Source: Eubacterium sp. CAG:248 (GTDB lineage: Bacteria > Bacillota > Clostridia > Lachnospirales > Lachnospiraceae). From it: a DNA stretch of 13,901 nucleotides. Positions 5,927 through 13,727 of the stretch are shown here, piece by piece. The stretch is from assembly GCA_000436475.1 (NCBI GenBank), contig FR886210.1, positions 1-13,901 of the forward strand, in the 5' to 3' direction. The translations under genes were made by a program, and so were the position numbers. The notes beneath the pieces are model-generated. The model saw only the letters and a list, made by a program, of their open reading frames with translations. It did no database searches and had not been told where the DNA came from. Position 1 is the first letter of the stretch, and each line of letters opens with the position of its first letter.

Positions 5927-6697
5927 ATGGGGAGAATTATAGCAATAGCTAACCAAAAAGGTGGAGTAGGTAAAACAACAACAGCTATAAATTTGTCGGC
6001 GTGTCTAGCCGAAGCTGGTCAAAAAGTACTTTTAATTGATATTGATCCACAGGGAAATGCTACAAGTGGGGTTGGTATTGATAAGAATAATGTTGATAAA
6101 ACAGTATATGATGTTATTTTAAGAGAATGTAGCATAGAAGATGCAATAATACATAATGTATATGATAATTTAGATGAACTGCCATCAAATGTGAATTTAG
6201 CTGGTGCAGAGATAGATTTAATAGACGTAGACAGAAGAGAGTACGTGCTGAAAGACGAAATCTCAAAGGTAAGAAAAAAATACGACTATATAATTATGGA
6301 TTGCCCTCCTTCTTTAAGTATGCTTACTGTTAATGCAATGACAGCAGCTGATACTGTACTTGTTCCAATCCAATGCGAATATTATGCATTGGAAGGATTA
6401 TCACAGCTTATGTACACAATTAATCTTGCAAAAAAGAAACTGAACAAGAAACTAGAGATGGAAGGTGTTGTTTTTACAATGTTTGATGCAAGAACAAATC
6501 TTTCACTTCAGGTTGTTGAAAATGTTAAGGATAATCTCAAACAAAATGTATATAAGACTATAATTCCTAGAAATATAAGATTAGCAGAAGCTCCAAGTTA
6601 TGGAAAGCCAATCAATCTGTATGATACAAAATCAACTGGTGCAGAAAGTTATAGATTGCTAGCACAGGAAGTTATGGACAGAGATAAGAAAATATAA
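5927..6697 (+). CDS. parA: Chromosome partitioning ATPase ParA/Soj
   Basis: 256 residues, normal for chromosomal Soj/ParA without an N-terminal DNA-binding domain. The deviant Walker A motif KGGVGKTTTAINL (residues 11-23, with signature Lys11 and Lys16), DIDPQGNAT (38-46) and Walker B-like YIIMDCPPS (121-129) are intact, as is the C-terminal RNIRLAEAPSYGKPI block typical of this family. The cytoplasmic ATPase binds nucleoid DNA as an ATP dimer and is stimulated by ParB, moving or organising the parS region; in Bacillus-type bacteria it also modulates DnaA. AAGAGG lies seven bases before the ATG. An inverted repeat TCTCTAT/ATAGAGA (5860-5890) sits in the leader and could affect expression. parB follows after 53 bases, presumably in the same transcript. 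Confidence 0.97.
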   Translation: MGRIIAIANQKGGVGKTTTAINLSACLAEAGQKVLLIDIDPQGNATSGVGIDKNNVDKTVYDVILRECSIEDAIIHNVYDNLDELPSNVNLAGAEIDLIDVDRREYVLKDEISKVRKKYDYIIMDCPPSLSMLTVNAMTAADTVLVPIQCEYYALEGLSQLMYTINLAKKKLNKKLEMEGVVFTMFDARTNLSLQVVENVKDNLKQNVYKTIIPRNIRLAEAPSYGKPINLYDTKSTGAESYRLLAQEVMDRDKKI

Positions 6698-6750
6698 GAC
6701 AAGAATAAAAATGCAAAATATTTAAAATGTATTAAGATAGGAGAATGAAT

Positions 6751-7689
6751 ATGCCAGCAAAAACAGGTTCAAAAACAAAGAGTAAAGGTGGATTGGGTAG
6801 AGGAATATCAAATCTTATTAATGTTGATGATGAGAATGAAAAGAAAGAAGATAATGTGGTAGTTAAAGAAGTAGTAAAGGAAGTAGTTAAAGAGGTTAAA
6901 GTCCCATCTGAAACTAAAGTAAAATTATCACTTATTGAGCCTAACAAAGACCAGCCAAGAAAGGCTTTTGATGAAGATGCTTTGATAGAATTATCAGAAT
7001 CTATTAAACAGTATGGTGTTTTACAACCACTGCTTGTTCAGAAAAAAGATAATTATTATGAAATAATAGCTGGTGAGAGAAGATGGAGAGCAGCAAAACT
7101 TGCAGGTGTTAAAGAAGTGCCTGTTGTAATAAAGGATTATTCTTCACAGGAGGTTATGGAAATAGCTCTTATTGAAAATATTCAAAGAGAAGATCTTAAT
7201 CCTATAGAAGAAGCTAAGGCTTATCAGAGACTTATCAAAGACTACAGATTAAAACAGGATGAGGTTGCAGAAAAAGTATCTAAATCAAGAGCAGCTATAA
7301 CTAATTCCTTACGACTTTTAAAATTAGATGAACGTGTCCAGGATATGGTTATGGAAGGAAAAATCAGTAGTGGTCATGCAAGAACTATTATATCTATTGA
7401 AGATAAAGATAAACAGTATATGATAGCTCAGAAAATATTTGATGAAAAGTTAAGTGTGCGTGAAGTGGAAAAATTAATGAAAACACTTGATGCACCCGAA
7501 AAAAAAGAAAAAAAACTTCCAGCAAATGATTTTGTATATAGAGATCTTGAACAGAAATTAAAAAATATAATGGGAACACAAGTTATTATAAAAAATAAGA
7601 GCAATAATAAAGGTAAAATAGAAATAGATTACTATTCACAGGCAGAACTTGAAAGAATATATGATTTATTAAAGAAAATAAATGAATAA
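6751..7689 (+). CDS. parB: Chromosome partitioning protein ParB/Spo0J
   Basis: 312 residues from the ATG at 6751 (MPAKTG). AGGAG at 6739-6743 is seven bases from this start but only one from the earlier in-frame ATG at 6745, so the later start is preferred. The N-terminal KGGLGRGISNLI (12-23) is the ParA-contacting motif. A Lys/Glu/Val-rich linker with KEVV repeats (39-50) follows. The ParB/Srx-like CTP-binding domain has GERRWRAAKLAG (108-119) and ENIQREDLNPIEEA (142-155), and the helix-turn-helix that reads parS lies at about 168-192. The C-terminal third is the dimerisation region. It nucleates at parS, closes as a CTP-dependent DNA clamp, spreads, and recruits SMC in relatives. Four perfect targets lie just upstream of the operon. 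Confidence 0.97.
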   Translation: MPAKTGSKTKSKGGLGRGISNLINVDDENEKKEDNVVVKEVVKEVVKEVKVPSETKVKLSLIEPNKDQPRKAFDEDALIELSESIKQYGVLQPLLVQKKDNYYEIIAGERRWRAAKLAGVKEVPVVIKDYSSQEVMEIALIENIQREDLNPIEEAKAYQRLIKDYRLKQDEVAEKVSKSRAAITNSLRLLKLDERVQDMVMEGKISSGHARTIISIEDKDKQYMIAQKIFDEKLSVREVEKLMKTLDAPEKKEKKLPANDFVYRDLEQKLKNIMGTQVIIKNKSNNKGKIEIDYYSQAELERIYDLLKKINE

Positions 7690-7972
7690 AAAGTGAAAAA
7701 GGTGAATAAAAAGTATATTGATATTCATTAATTCATTTAATTATTCGTATATTTGTATATTTGTATATTTGTTTATTCGTATATTTGCATATTCGTATAT
7801 TTGTTTACTTATTTAAGTATATATTTTTTTTAAGTATATATTTATTTTTATATATATATATATATGTATAATGTATATATGTATATATGTATTTACACGC
7901 TTACTCATTATGGACAAAATACATTATAAATAAACAGATAAATAAAACAATGAAAAACAGGAAGGAGAAAAA
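7690..7972. repeat. Low-complexity AT tract with 8-bp tandem repeats between parB and the DUF4446 gene
   Basis: Positions 7745-7808 are eight consecutive 8-base units of the form TTGTATAT/TCGTATAT. They are followed by poly-T/TA stretches and GTATATAT repeats to about 7890. No terminator or gene is seen. The region may act as an easily melted or bent spacer, or be replication-slippage sequence; no function can be supported. Confidence 0.7.
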
Positions 7973-8533
7973 ATGTTAGATGTATTTGGCTTATTTAGCG
8001 TTGAAACGCTATATGTATTAATAGGAATAATTGCATTGCTTGTGATAGCTATTGTTCTATCAATAGTTGCTATAGCAAAGTCTTCATCAATGAAAAAGAA
8101 ATATAATAAAATGATGGAGGGCTCTGATGGAAAGAGTATAGAGCAGATAATAAAAGACTATACAGCTGATGTTAAGCTGCTTAAAAGTACTTATGAAGAT
8201 AACACAGCTGCTATTAAGGATATATATGAAAAGCTGCAGTATACATTCCAGAAAATTGGAATTGTCAAATATGATGCATTTCATGAGATGGGTGGAAAAC
8301 TAAGTTTTGCGTTGTGCATGCTCGATAATAACAACAATGGTTATCTGGTTAATGTAATGCACAGTAATAATGGATGTTTTGCATATGTAAAGGAGATAAT
8401 TAACGGAGAATCATTTATAGAACTTGGTGGAGAAGAAGAAAAGGCACTTAAGCAGGCAGTAGCTGGAAGAATGGGTGATGAAGAATTGAGCCAGGAAGTA
8501 AATGATATAGTGAATAATGTTAATCAGAAATAA
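7973..8533 (+). CDS. DUF4446 family membrane-anchored protein
   Basis: 186 residues. One strong transmembrane helix (about 13-38, VLIGIIALLVIAIVLSIVAI) is followed by a basic stretch (KKKYNKM), a predicted coiled-coil segment (about 54-92) and the conserved C-terminal block KIGIVKYDAFHEMGGKLSFA with the following CMLDNNNNGYLVN, which is the DUF4446 hallmark. AGGAAGGAG lies six bases before the ATG. The topology suggests a short extracytoplasmic end and a cytoplasmic domain. This family is commonly found beside parA-parB in Clostridia; its biochemical role is not established, and a membrane-linked role in origin placement or cell wall work would be speculation. It is separated from parB by 283 bases of repetitive DNA, so it may be transcribed separately. 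Confidence 0.9.
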   Translation: MLDVFGLFSVETLYVLIGIIALLVIAIVLSIVAIAKSSSMKKKYNKMMEGSDGKSIEQIIKDYTADVKLLKSTYEDNTAAIKDIYEKLQYTFQKIGIVKYDAFHEMGGKLSFALCMLDNNNNGYLVNVMHSNNGCFAYVKEIINGESFIELGGEEEKALKQAVAGRMGDEELSQEVNDIVNNVNQK

Positions 8534-8746
8534 AAAAACTTTGATAATGATATAATGCAAAACACAAAACGTAAGTAATAAAAAATAAAAAGAATACAAT
8601 GAAAATACAAAAATAACTATAAAAATAAATAAAACGTGAGAATAAAAAGTATATTAAAAAGTATGCAATAAAGTACTGGAAATTATGTATAAAAAGGTGC
8701 ATAATTAGTAAAGTATAATTATGAATACGAAATAATGGAGGAAAGT

Positions 8747-10030
8747 ATGTTAGATTTAAAGTTTGTCAGAGAAAATCCAGACATCGTAAAGCAGAATATT
8801 AAGAATAAATTTCAGGATAGAAAGTTACCTTTAGTTGATGAAGTTATCGAGCTTGATGCACAGGCAAGAGCTGCACAGACAGAAGCCGATGAATTAAGAG
8901 CTAATAAGAATAAGCTTTCTAAGCAGATTGGTGCACTTATGGCTCAGGGTAAGAAAGAAGAAGCTGAGGATGTTAAGTCACAGGTTTCAGCAAGTGCTGA
9001 CAGATTAGCAGAGCTTGAAGCTAAAGAAGCAGAACTGAATGAAAAAGTTACTAAGATTATGATGACTATTCCTAATATCATAGATCCATGTGTTCCTATA
9101 GGAAAAGATGATAGTGAGAATGTAGAAGTTGAAAAGTTTGGTGAACCAGTTGTTCCAGATTATGAGATTCCATATCATACAGAGATTATGCAGAAGTTTG
9201 ATGGTATTGATCTAGATGCAGCTGGTAAGGTTGCAGGTAATGGTTTCTATTATCTTATGGGAGATATAGCAAGACTTCATTCAGCAGTTATATCTTATGC
9301 AAGAGATTTCATGATAGATAGAGGTTTCACATATTGTATACCTCCTTATATGATAAGAAGTAATGTGGTTACAGGTGTTATGAGTTTCGATGAGATGGAT
9401 GCAATGATGTATAAGATTGAGGGAGAAGATCTTTATCTTATCGGTACAAGTGAACATTCTATGATTGGTAAATTTATTGATACAATAACACCAGAGGAAG
9501 AGCTTCCAAAGACTCTTACAAGTTATTCACCATGTTTCAGAAAAGAAAAAGGTGCACATGGTATAGAAGAAAGAGGCGTATATAGAATCCACCAGTTTGA
9601 AAAGCAGGAAATGATAGTTGTATGTAAGCCAGAAGACAGCAAAATGTGGTTTGATAAACTTTGGAAGAATACAGTGGATCTTTTCCGTTCACTTGATATT
9701 CCTGTAAGAACACTTGAATGTTGTTCAGGGGATTTAGCTGATCTTAAGGTAAGATCTATAGATGTAGAAGCATGGTCACCAAGACAGAAGAAGTACTTTG
9801 AGGTTGGTTCATGTTCTAACTTAGGAGATGCACAGGCAAGAAGATTAAAGATAAGAGTGCAGGGAAAGGATAAGAATAAGTACTTTGCACATACACTTAA
9901 CAACACATGTGTGGCACCTCCAAGAATGTTAATAGCATTTTTAGAGAACAATCTTCAGGCAGATGGAAGTGTAAAGATTCCTAAGGTACTTCAGCCATAT
10001 ATGGGTGGTAAGACAGAACTTAGCAAGTAA
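8747..10030 (+). CDS. serS: Seryl-tRNA synthetase
   Basis: 427 residues, the usual length. It charges tRNA-Ser with serine (and the tRNA-Sec precursor where present) in the cytoplasm. The start at 8747 gives the standard MLDLKFVREN N-terminus; GGAGG at 8737-8741 is the ribosome binding site, so the ATG at 8735 is not the start. The N-terminal tRNA-binding coiled coil spans about 30-105. The class II core shows IGTSEH (232-237), motif 2 FRKEKGAHGIEERGVYRIHQ (264-283), FEVGSCSNLGDAQARR (351-366) and motif 3 around NNTCVAPPRMLIAFLENN (385-402, Arg393, Glu400). Motif 3 reads NNTxxAPPR where many bacterial enzymes have NGSGLAxGR, marking a distinct but plausible SerS subgroup. A TATAAT at 8714 may be its -10 box. 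No T-box leader is visible in the 213 bases upstream. Confidence 0.97.
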   Translation: MLDLKFVRENPDIVKQNIKNKFQDRKLPLVDEVIELDAQARAAQTEADELRANKNKLSKQIGALMAQGKKEEAEDVKSQVSASADRLAELEAKEAELNEKVTKIMMTIPNIIDPCVPIGKDDSENVEVEKFGEPVVPDYEIPYHTEIMQKFDGIDLDAAGKVAGNGFYYLMGDIARLHSAVISYARDFMIDRGFTYCIPPYMIRSNVVTGVMSFDEMDAMMYKIEGEDLYLIGTSEHSMIGKFIDTITPEEELPKTLTSYSPCFRKEKGAHGIEERGVYRIHQFEKQEMIVVCKPEDSKMWFDKLWKNTVDLFRSLDIPVRTLECCSGDLADLKVRSIDVEAWSPRQKKYFEVGSCSNLGDAQARRLKIRVQGKDKNKYFAHTLNNTCVAPPRMLIAFLENNLQADGSVKIPKVLQPYMGGKTELSK

Positions 10031-10062
10031 GTATAATATTATTATTGAAAATGCATGATAAA

Positions 10063-10140
10063 ATGTGATTGTTAAAAGTAGAATTTGGCAATGGCTGAGA
10101 TATCAGGTTTGTTTCGTTACTTTTTAATTCAAGCAATCCT
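10063..10140 (+). repeat. Repeat family 1, left-end copy downstream of serS
   Basis: These 78 bases align without gaps to 4542-4619, the left part of the complete element, at about 54 positions, including ATGTGA, AAAAGT and GCAAT. The right terminus is missing. It lies between the serS stop and the serS terminator and contains no gene. Confidence 0.55.
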
Positions 10141-10167
10141 TGCATCAGGATAATAAAATAACAGAAA

Positions 10168-10204
10168 AAATACCGTGCCATTATTAAATAATGACACGGT
10201 ATTT
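10168..10204. terminator. Hairpin terminator after serS
   Basis: AAATACCGTG (10168-10177) pairs with CACGGTATTT (10195-10204), and CATTATT/AATAATG continues the stem after one C-A mismatch, leaving a tiny loop. On the plus strand the tail is only ATTT. On the minus strand a run of T follows, so it would also stop leftward transcription. Confidence 0.72.
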
Positions 10205-10321
10205 GATATATAGAGAGATTTGTGTTATCTTTATAAATATATATGAGCAGGGGAATATTGAGTGTGGAGTTTATTAAGTTGTTTAAATGGGAAGTAGCTC
10301 GCAAGCGGAAATGGAGTATGT

Positions 10322-11521
10322 ATGAAAAAGGTTAAGGTAAAAAGTCTTAAGGGGAATGAGATATTAGCCCTTCCTATAGTGACAGATGGTGGCACGGTAC
10401 TTATACATGCAGATGTTGAGTTGAAGCCGGAGCTTATAAACAGAGCAATACGCCTGGGAATAAAGTCTCTTTATATAAAGGATTACCCTGAGGAAGTAAT
10501 AAATAAAGAAAATTATAATCATATAGTTATATCCTCAGAAGACGATTATGATGATGTTTATAATGAAGGTCAGGATGTTAGCGATAGTGAATGTGCTGAT
10601 GTAAAAAATGAAAAAAAGACTGAGTATAATAATAAATATATAGAAAATCACATTTATAAGGTAGAAGAAACTGCTATTAATTCAAGAACTATAATAAAAA
10701 ATGTACTTGAGAAGCATATATATCGACATAATAGTGATTTAAAGATTATAGGTGAGCAGGCTGAAAAGATAATAGAATCGGTTATAGAAGAGCCTGAGGT
10801 TATTACAAATATAACTGAGATGAGAAATATTTCTACTGATATGTACACACATTGTATAAATGTATGTGCTTTATCAACTATCATGGCATTAAGATTAAAG
10901 ATGAGTGAGAAGCAGGTAAGAAATATATCTATAGGTGCAATTCTTCATGATATAGGACTTAGATATATTAAAGTTCCATATATGAATACCAATGAAACAT
11001 ATATGAATGTAAAGGATGCACTGGAATATAAGAAACATACAATATTTGGCTACAGTTCTTTGCAGGATGAGGGATGGATACCAGATATTGCAAAAGAGAT
11101 TATTCTGCTTCATCATGAAAGAATAGATGGAAAGGGCTATCCATTCCAACATAAGGGCGATAAAATAAAGACAGAAGTAAAACTGGTATCTTTATGTGAT
11201 GATTTTGAGAGTTTGATAAGCGGAGTTGGTTCACCAAAGCTTAAGATATATGAAGCAATAGAATACATAAAGGCTAATCAGGGTATTAAGTATGATGCCA
11301 CAATAACGGATAAATTGATTGAATCAGTTGCTGTATATCCAGTGGGAATAAATGTTATAACAAGTGAAGGTGAAATGGGTGTTGTTGTAAGACAGAATCA
11401 TAAGTTTACAGACAGACCTGTTATAAGGATGCTTAAGCATGCAGATGGTTCCCAATATAAGGATGACGTAGAGAAAGATCTTATGGAGTATCTTACATTG
11501 TTTATAGTAGATACGGAGTAG
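10322..11521 (+). CDS. HD-GYP domain protein (predicted cyclic-di-GMP phosphodiesterase)
   Basis: 399 residues, soluble. An N-terminal domain (1-58, MKKVKVKSLKGNEILALPIV) resembles the beta-rich module that often precedes HD-GYP domains. It is followed by an acidic, low-complexity linker (about 72-108) and an HD-GYP domain (about 165-340). Metal-ligand candidates are His177, His209-Asp210 (LHDIG), His239, His264-His265 and Asp293; the GYP signature HHERIDGKGYP (264-274) is intact. The Lys that usually follows HDIG is replaced by Leu (HDIGLRYI), so activity is likely but not certain. The C-terminal GEMGVVV-containing segment is a common tail. GGAG lies about five bases before the ATG. Role: probably hydrolysis of cyclic di-GMP, lowering its level. 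A DUF3881-like gene follows after 108 bases. Confidence 0.88.
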   Translation: MKKVKVKSLKGNEILALPIVTDGGTVLIHADVELKPELINRAIRLGIKSLYIKDYPEEVINKENYNHIVISSEDDYDDVYNEGQDVSDSECADVKNEKKTEYNNKYIENHIYKVEETAINSRTIIKNVLEKHIYRHNSDLKIIGEQAEKIIESVIEEPEVITNITEMRNISTDMYTHCINVCALSTIMALRLKMSEKQVRNISIGAILHDIGLRYIKVPYMNTNETYMNVKDALEYKKHTIFGYSSLQDEGWIPDIAKEIILLHHERIDGKGYPFQHKGDKIKTEVKLVSLCDDFESLISGVGSPKLKIYEAIEYIKANQGIKYDATITDKLIESVAVYPVGINVITSEGEMGVVVRQNHKFTDRPVIRMLKHADGSQYKDDVEKDLMEYLTLFIVDTE

Positions 11522-11546
11522 ATTTTATTAAAGATTGTATAGTTAA

Positions 11547-11595
11547 AATATGTGATATAGGTCTGTAATAAATATGTGATATGGGCCTATAATAA
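11547..11595 (+). repeat. 24-base-period direct repeat between the HD-GYP and DUF3881-like genes
   Basis: AATATGTGATATAGGTCTGT with AATAA (11547-11571) is repeated immediately at 11571-11595, with three differences in 25 bases. The frame of the downstream gene could extend through the second copy (ATG at 11576), which I regard as leader sequence. No function is supported. Confidence 0.65.
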
Positions 11596-11629
11596 AATAA
11601 GATATATATCTATAAATAGAAGGATAGTT

Positions 11630-12553
11630 ATGAATTTATATATAAGGGCTATAGGGTTCCAGTATCTTGATGCGGATTTTGAAGAAGAGATGATTCACGC
11701 AGGAATATTAGACAGTATAGAAAAGGGTTTTGTTATAAAGAATACAAAGCTTAACAGAGGAGCAGTAATAGTAAGAGTAAGTGAATCAACAGGATTGTAT
11801 ATATATGGAAGATTCAAGGGTGATGAGTTTATATATGAGTATTATTTTCCGTTTATACTGGGGAAAACAAGCTGTGACAATGATGAGATAACCATTGAAA
11901 GGCATCTTGATAAGGAGTCGTTTGCTGTTGTATGTGATGAGTCAAGAACAGGAGTTACTCTTATATTTTATCTGCAGAATGTTATGGATTACCTTGAATT
12001 TATATTTGATAAGAATGGGCTTAAGCAGAAAGAGTATAATATTGATAGAAAGGGTTCAGTATATAGAATACCTATTAAAAATAAAAAGGTAAGTCTGACG
12101 GCACTCTCTATAGGTGGCATGATACTCCTGCCTTCTCACAGAAAAGTAGAACCAGTAAAGGCAAAGAAGGAACAGGATGAAAGGGAAAAACTTATACAGG
12201 CAGCTAAGAAGGGTGATGAGACAGCAATAGAGAATCTGACAATTGAGGATATTGATACATATAATGAGCTGTCACAACGTATATTAAAAGAAGATGTATT
12301 TTCAATAGTTGATTCATCGTTTATGCCTTGTGGTGTTGAATGTGACCAGTATCAGGTTGTAGGAGAAATATTAGAACTTGAAGAGGAAATAAATCACTAC
12401 ACTAAGGAAACCGTATACATTATGGTTATTGAATGTAATAATCTTAGCATGACAGTTGCTGTAAATAAGGCAGATCTGCTTGGAGAACCTGCAGTCGGAA
12501 GAAGATTTAAGGGTCAGGTATGGCTGCAGGGAAGTGTTGCATTTAAGGGATAA
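11630..12553 (+). CDS. DUF3881-like conserved protein of unknown function
   Basis: 307 residues from the ATG at 11630, which has AGAAGGATAG just upstream and gives MNLYIRAIGF, the expected N-terminus; an in-frame ATG at 11576 has no ribosome binding site. No signal peptide or membrane helix is seen. The C-terminal half holds a charged helix (EPVKAKKEQDEREKLIQAAK, about 171-190) and then KKGDETAIENLTIEDIDTYN and EDVFSIVDSSFMPCGVECDQ blocks that I associate with the DUF3881 family of Lachnospiraceae. The last 80 residues (VVGEILELEEEINHYT, then MVIECNNLSMTVAVNKADLL) look like a small beta barrel. Function is unknown. It may be co-transcribed with the HD-GYP gene, with no terminator between them. 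Confidence 0.8.
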   Translation: MNLYIRAIGFQYLDADFEEEMIHAGILDSIEKGFVIKNTKLNRGAVIVRVSESTGLYIYGRFKGDEFIYEYYFPFILGKTSCDNDEITIERHLDKESFAVVCDESRTGVTLIFYLQNVMDYLEFIFDKNGLKQKEYNIDRKGSVYRIPIKNKKVSLTALSIGGMILLPSHRKVEPVKAKKEQDEREKLIQAAKKGDETAIENLTIEDIDTYNELSQRILKEDVFSIVDSSFMPCGVECDQYQVVGEILELEEEINHYTKETVYIMVIECNNLSMTVAVNKADLLGEPAVGRRFKGQVWLQGSVAFKG

Positions 12554-12610
12554 CAGATAAAATATAAAATTAAATGTAAAATTGAGTGTGAAATTTAAGG
12601 TGTATTTTAA

Positions 12611-12663
12611 GCAGATTATTTGCAGATTTTTTTAGATTATTTGTAGATTATTTGCAGATTATT
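12611..12663 (+). repeat. 11-base tandem repeats upstream of the tRNA gene
   Basis: Units of the form GCAGATTATTT occur at 12611, 12622 (variant), 12643 (GTAGATTATTT) and 12654. The tract lies between the DUF3881-like gene and the tRNA promoter and has no coding content. Confidence 0.6.
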
Positions 12664-12674
12664 GAAATATATGT

Positions 12675-12703
12675 TTGCCACGTATATGTAAATGTGGTAT
12701 AAT
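12675..12703 (+). promoter_or_regulatory. Sigma-A type promoter of the tRNA-Arg gene
   Basis: TTGCCA (12675-12680), a 17-base spacer and a perfect TATAAT (12698-12703). Transcription would start near 12710, about 39 bases before the mature tRNA. Confidence 0.85.
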
Positions 12704-12709
12704 ACCTAA

Positions 12710-12739
12710 GGTTTTATCAGTTGGTGGGTTGATAGAACC
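12710..12739 (+). other. Hairpin at the 5' end of the tRNA precursor
   Basis: GGTTTTATCA pairs with TGATAGAACC over 10 bp with one G-T pair around a 10-base loop. It would form the very 5' end of the predicted transcript, ten bases before the tRNA, and may protect or guide processing of the precursor. Confidence 0.6.
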
Positions 12740-12748
12740 TGTATAGAA

Positions 12749-12820
12749 GTTCCTTTAGTTAAATGGATATAACGGCCCCCTCCTAAGGGGCAGTTGGGGG
12801 TTCGATTCCCCCAGGGAACA
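12749..12820 (+). tRNA. tRNA-Arg (anticodon CCU)
   Basis: A 72-base cloverleaf. The acceptor stem is GTTCCTT/AGGGAAC, the D stem GTTA/TAAC with an 8-base loop, and the anticodon stem GCCCC/GGGGC with loop CTCCTAA (anticodon CCT). The variable loop has 4 bases, the T stem is GGGGG/CCCCC with loop TTCGATT, and the discriminator base is A. CCA is not encoded. It reads AGG arginine codons. Sequence of a different character begins after its terminator, and tRNA 3' ends are common integration sites. Confidence 0.95.
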
Positions 12821-12839
12821 TTATTGAATTTTGGAAGAG

Positions 12840-12884
12840 TCCGTTCAGATTAGATACATACAATCTAGTCTGGACGGATTTTTT
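12840..12884 (+). terminator. Intrinsic terminator of the tRNA-Arg transcript
   Basis: A 16-bp stem (TCCGTTCAGATTAGAT at 12840-12855 with 12863-12878, two G-T pairs) with a 7-base loop, followed by six T residues. Confidence 0.93.
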
Positions 12885-12915
12885 GTGTGAGCAATGAGTC
12901 AAGGTTCCCTGTATA

Positions 12916-12943
12916 TTGATTTTTTGATTGAAATGTGTACAAT
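12916..12943 (+). promoter_or_regulatory. Candidate promoter for the unknown gene at the right edge
   Basis: TTGATT (12916-12921), 16 bases, TACAAT (12938-12943). Four of six and five of six consensus bases; it lies just after the tRNA terminator and about 50 bases before the possible start of the next gene. Confidence 0.45.
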
Positions 12944-12995
12944 ATAAAATATACTATCTTTTTACATCGGTGACATAAAATTAATATACAGAACA

Positions 12996-13703
12996 GTGTG
13001 TATTGAGCGGATCGTTGACCTGAATCAGATGCATTTGAGCGTGGAAAGTAAAATCGAAGCAGCAGATGCACACAAGAGAAGAGGATATCTGTCAGAGAGT
13101 AATTTCATCAATCTGTATATGTTTGCCGGTGTACTGAACGGAATGTGGTCCTGCGTAGACGAGTGGAAAAAAGATAAAGAAACCGGTAGCATTGAAAAGT
13201 TCCTGTCGGACAAGAAACGCGTACTGGAAAATGTTAATGAATTGGGAAAGTACAGCTTTTGCGAAAAAGGTGAGAATGCCTATATTCTGAGTATAGGAAA
13301 CCATCGCTTTATTACGTTGCAATTCTCTTTGGAAAAGGCAAGAGGCACTTTGTATGGGAACGTCGGTGCGGCCAATATGCGAGAGTATATTGAAAATCAG
13401 GCAGCGGATCAGGAAGAGCACACACACCTCTTTGCAACAATCGGCAACAGTAAGATTGACTTGGAGGAAAATTTGTATCCCTCTGAATTGCGCATTAAAA
13501 ATACGCATGTGAACGGAGGGCAAAACCCAGATAGTACCCTTGAATTTGAGCTGGATATAGTATTTACTAGAGATGGGATACGGGAGTGGAATAGGATAAT
13601 GTTTTTCAGCGTTGATTTATATGGTGAGGATAGATTCCGGTTCGAGTATGCAAATGGGAGTTATGACAGTGTTGATGGGAAAATAGAAAAATTTATTTTT
13701 TAG
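12996..13703 (+). CDS. Hypothetical protein, possibly acquired, start uncertain
   Basis: Up to 235 residues from a GTG at 12996; the first ATG is at 13029. The frame is open back to 12948, but no ATG, GTG or TTG with a ribosome binding site is visible. GGTGA at 12969 is followed only by ATA, TTA and ATA codons in frame, so the start may have been lost or be non-standard. No signal peptide, membrane helix or motif is recognised. The N-terminal half (to about residue 85) is helical and charged (ADAHKRRGYLSESNF, MWSCVDEWKKDKETG). The C-terminal half is beta-rich with aromatic residues (DIVFTRDGIREWNRIMFFSV, then RFRFEYANGSYDS). GC content and codon choice (CGG, CGC, GTC, GCG) differ clearly from the AT-rich genes upstream, which suggests transfer beside tRNA-Arg. 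No function is assigned. Confidence 0.6.
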   Translation: MCIERIVDLNQMHLSVESKIEAADAHKRRGYLSESNFINLYMFAGVLNGMWSCVDEWKKDKETGSIEKFLSDKKRVLENVNELGKYSFCEKGENAYILSIGNHRFITLQFSLEKARGTLYGNVGAANMREYIENQAADQEEHTHLFATIGNSKIDLEENLYPSELRIKNTHVNGGQNPDSTLEFELDIVFTRDGIREWNRIMFFSVDLYGEDRFRFEYANGSYDSVDGKIEKFIF

Positions 13704-13727
13704 GGAGGTGTTGTTTAGCAGATTAAA

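Noticed and set aside
8534..8746. T-box leader expected before serS
   Set aside because: No specifier stem, no conserved antiterminator T-box sequence and no terminator hairpin could be found; the stretch is plain AT-rich sequence with a possible -10 box at 8714.
8735..8746. Upstream in-frame ATG as the serS start
   Set aside because: The ribosome binding site GGAGG overlaps these codons and fits the ATG at 8747, which also gives the conserved MLDLKF N-terminus.
9523..9951. 142-codon open frame on the minus strand inside serS
   Set aside because: It lies entirely opposite a well-conserved synthetase core, has no recognisable protein character and is a shadow of the real gene.
13092..13523. 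143-codon open frame on the minus strand opposite the unknown gene at 12996-13703
   Set aside because: No ribosome binding site or family signature was seen. The plus-strand frame is longer and has a candidate promoter. Since the plus gene is itself unrecognised, this is a judgement, not proof.
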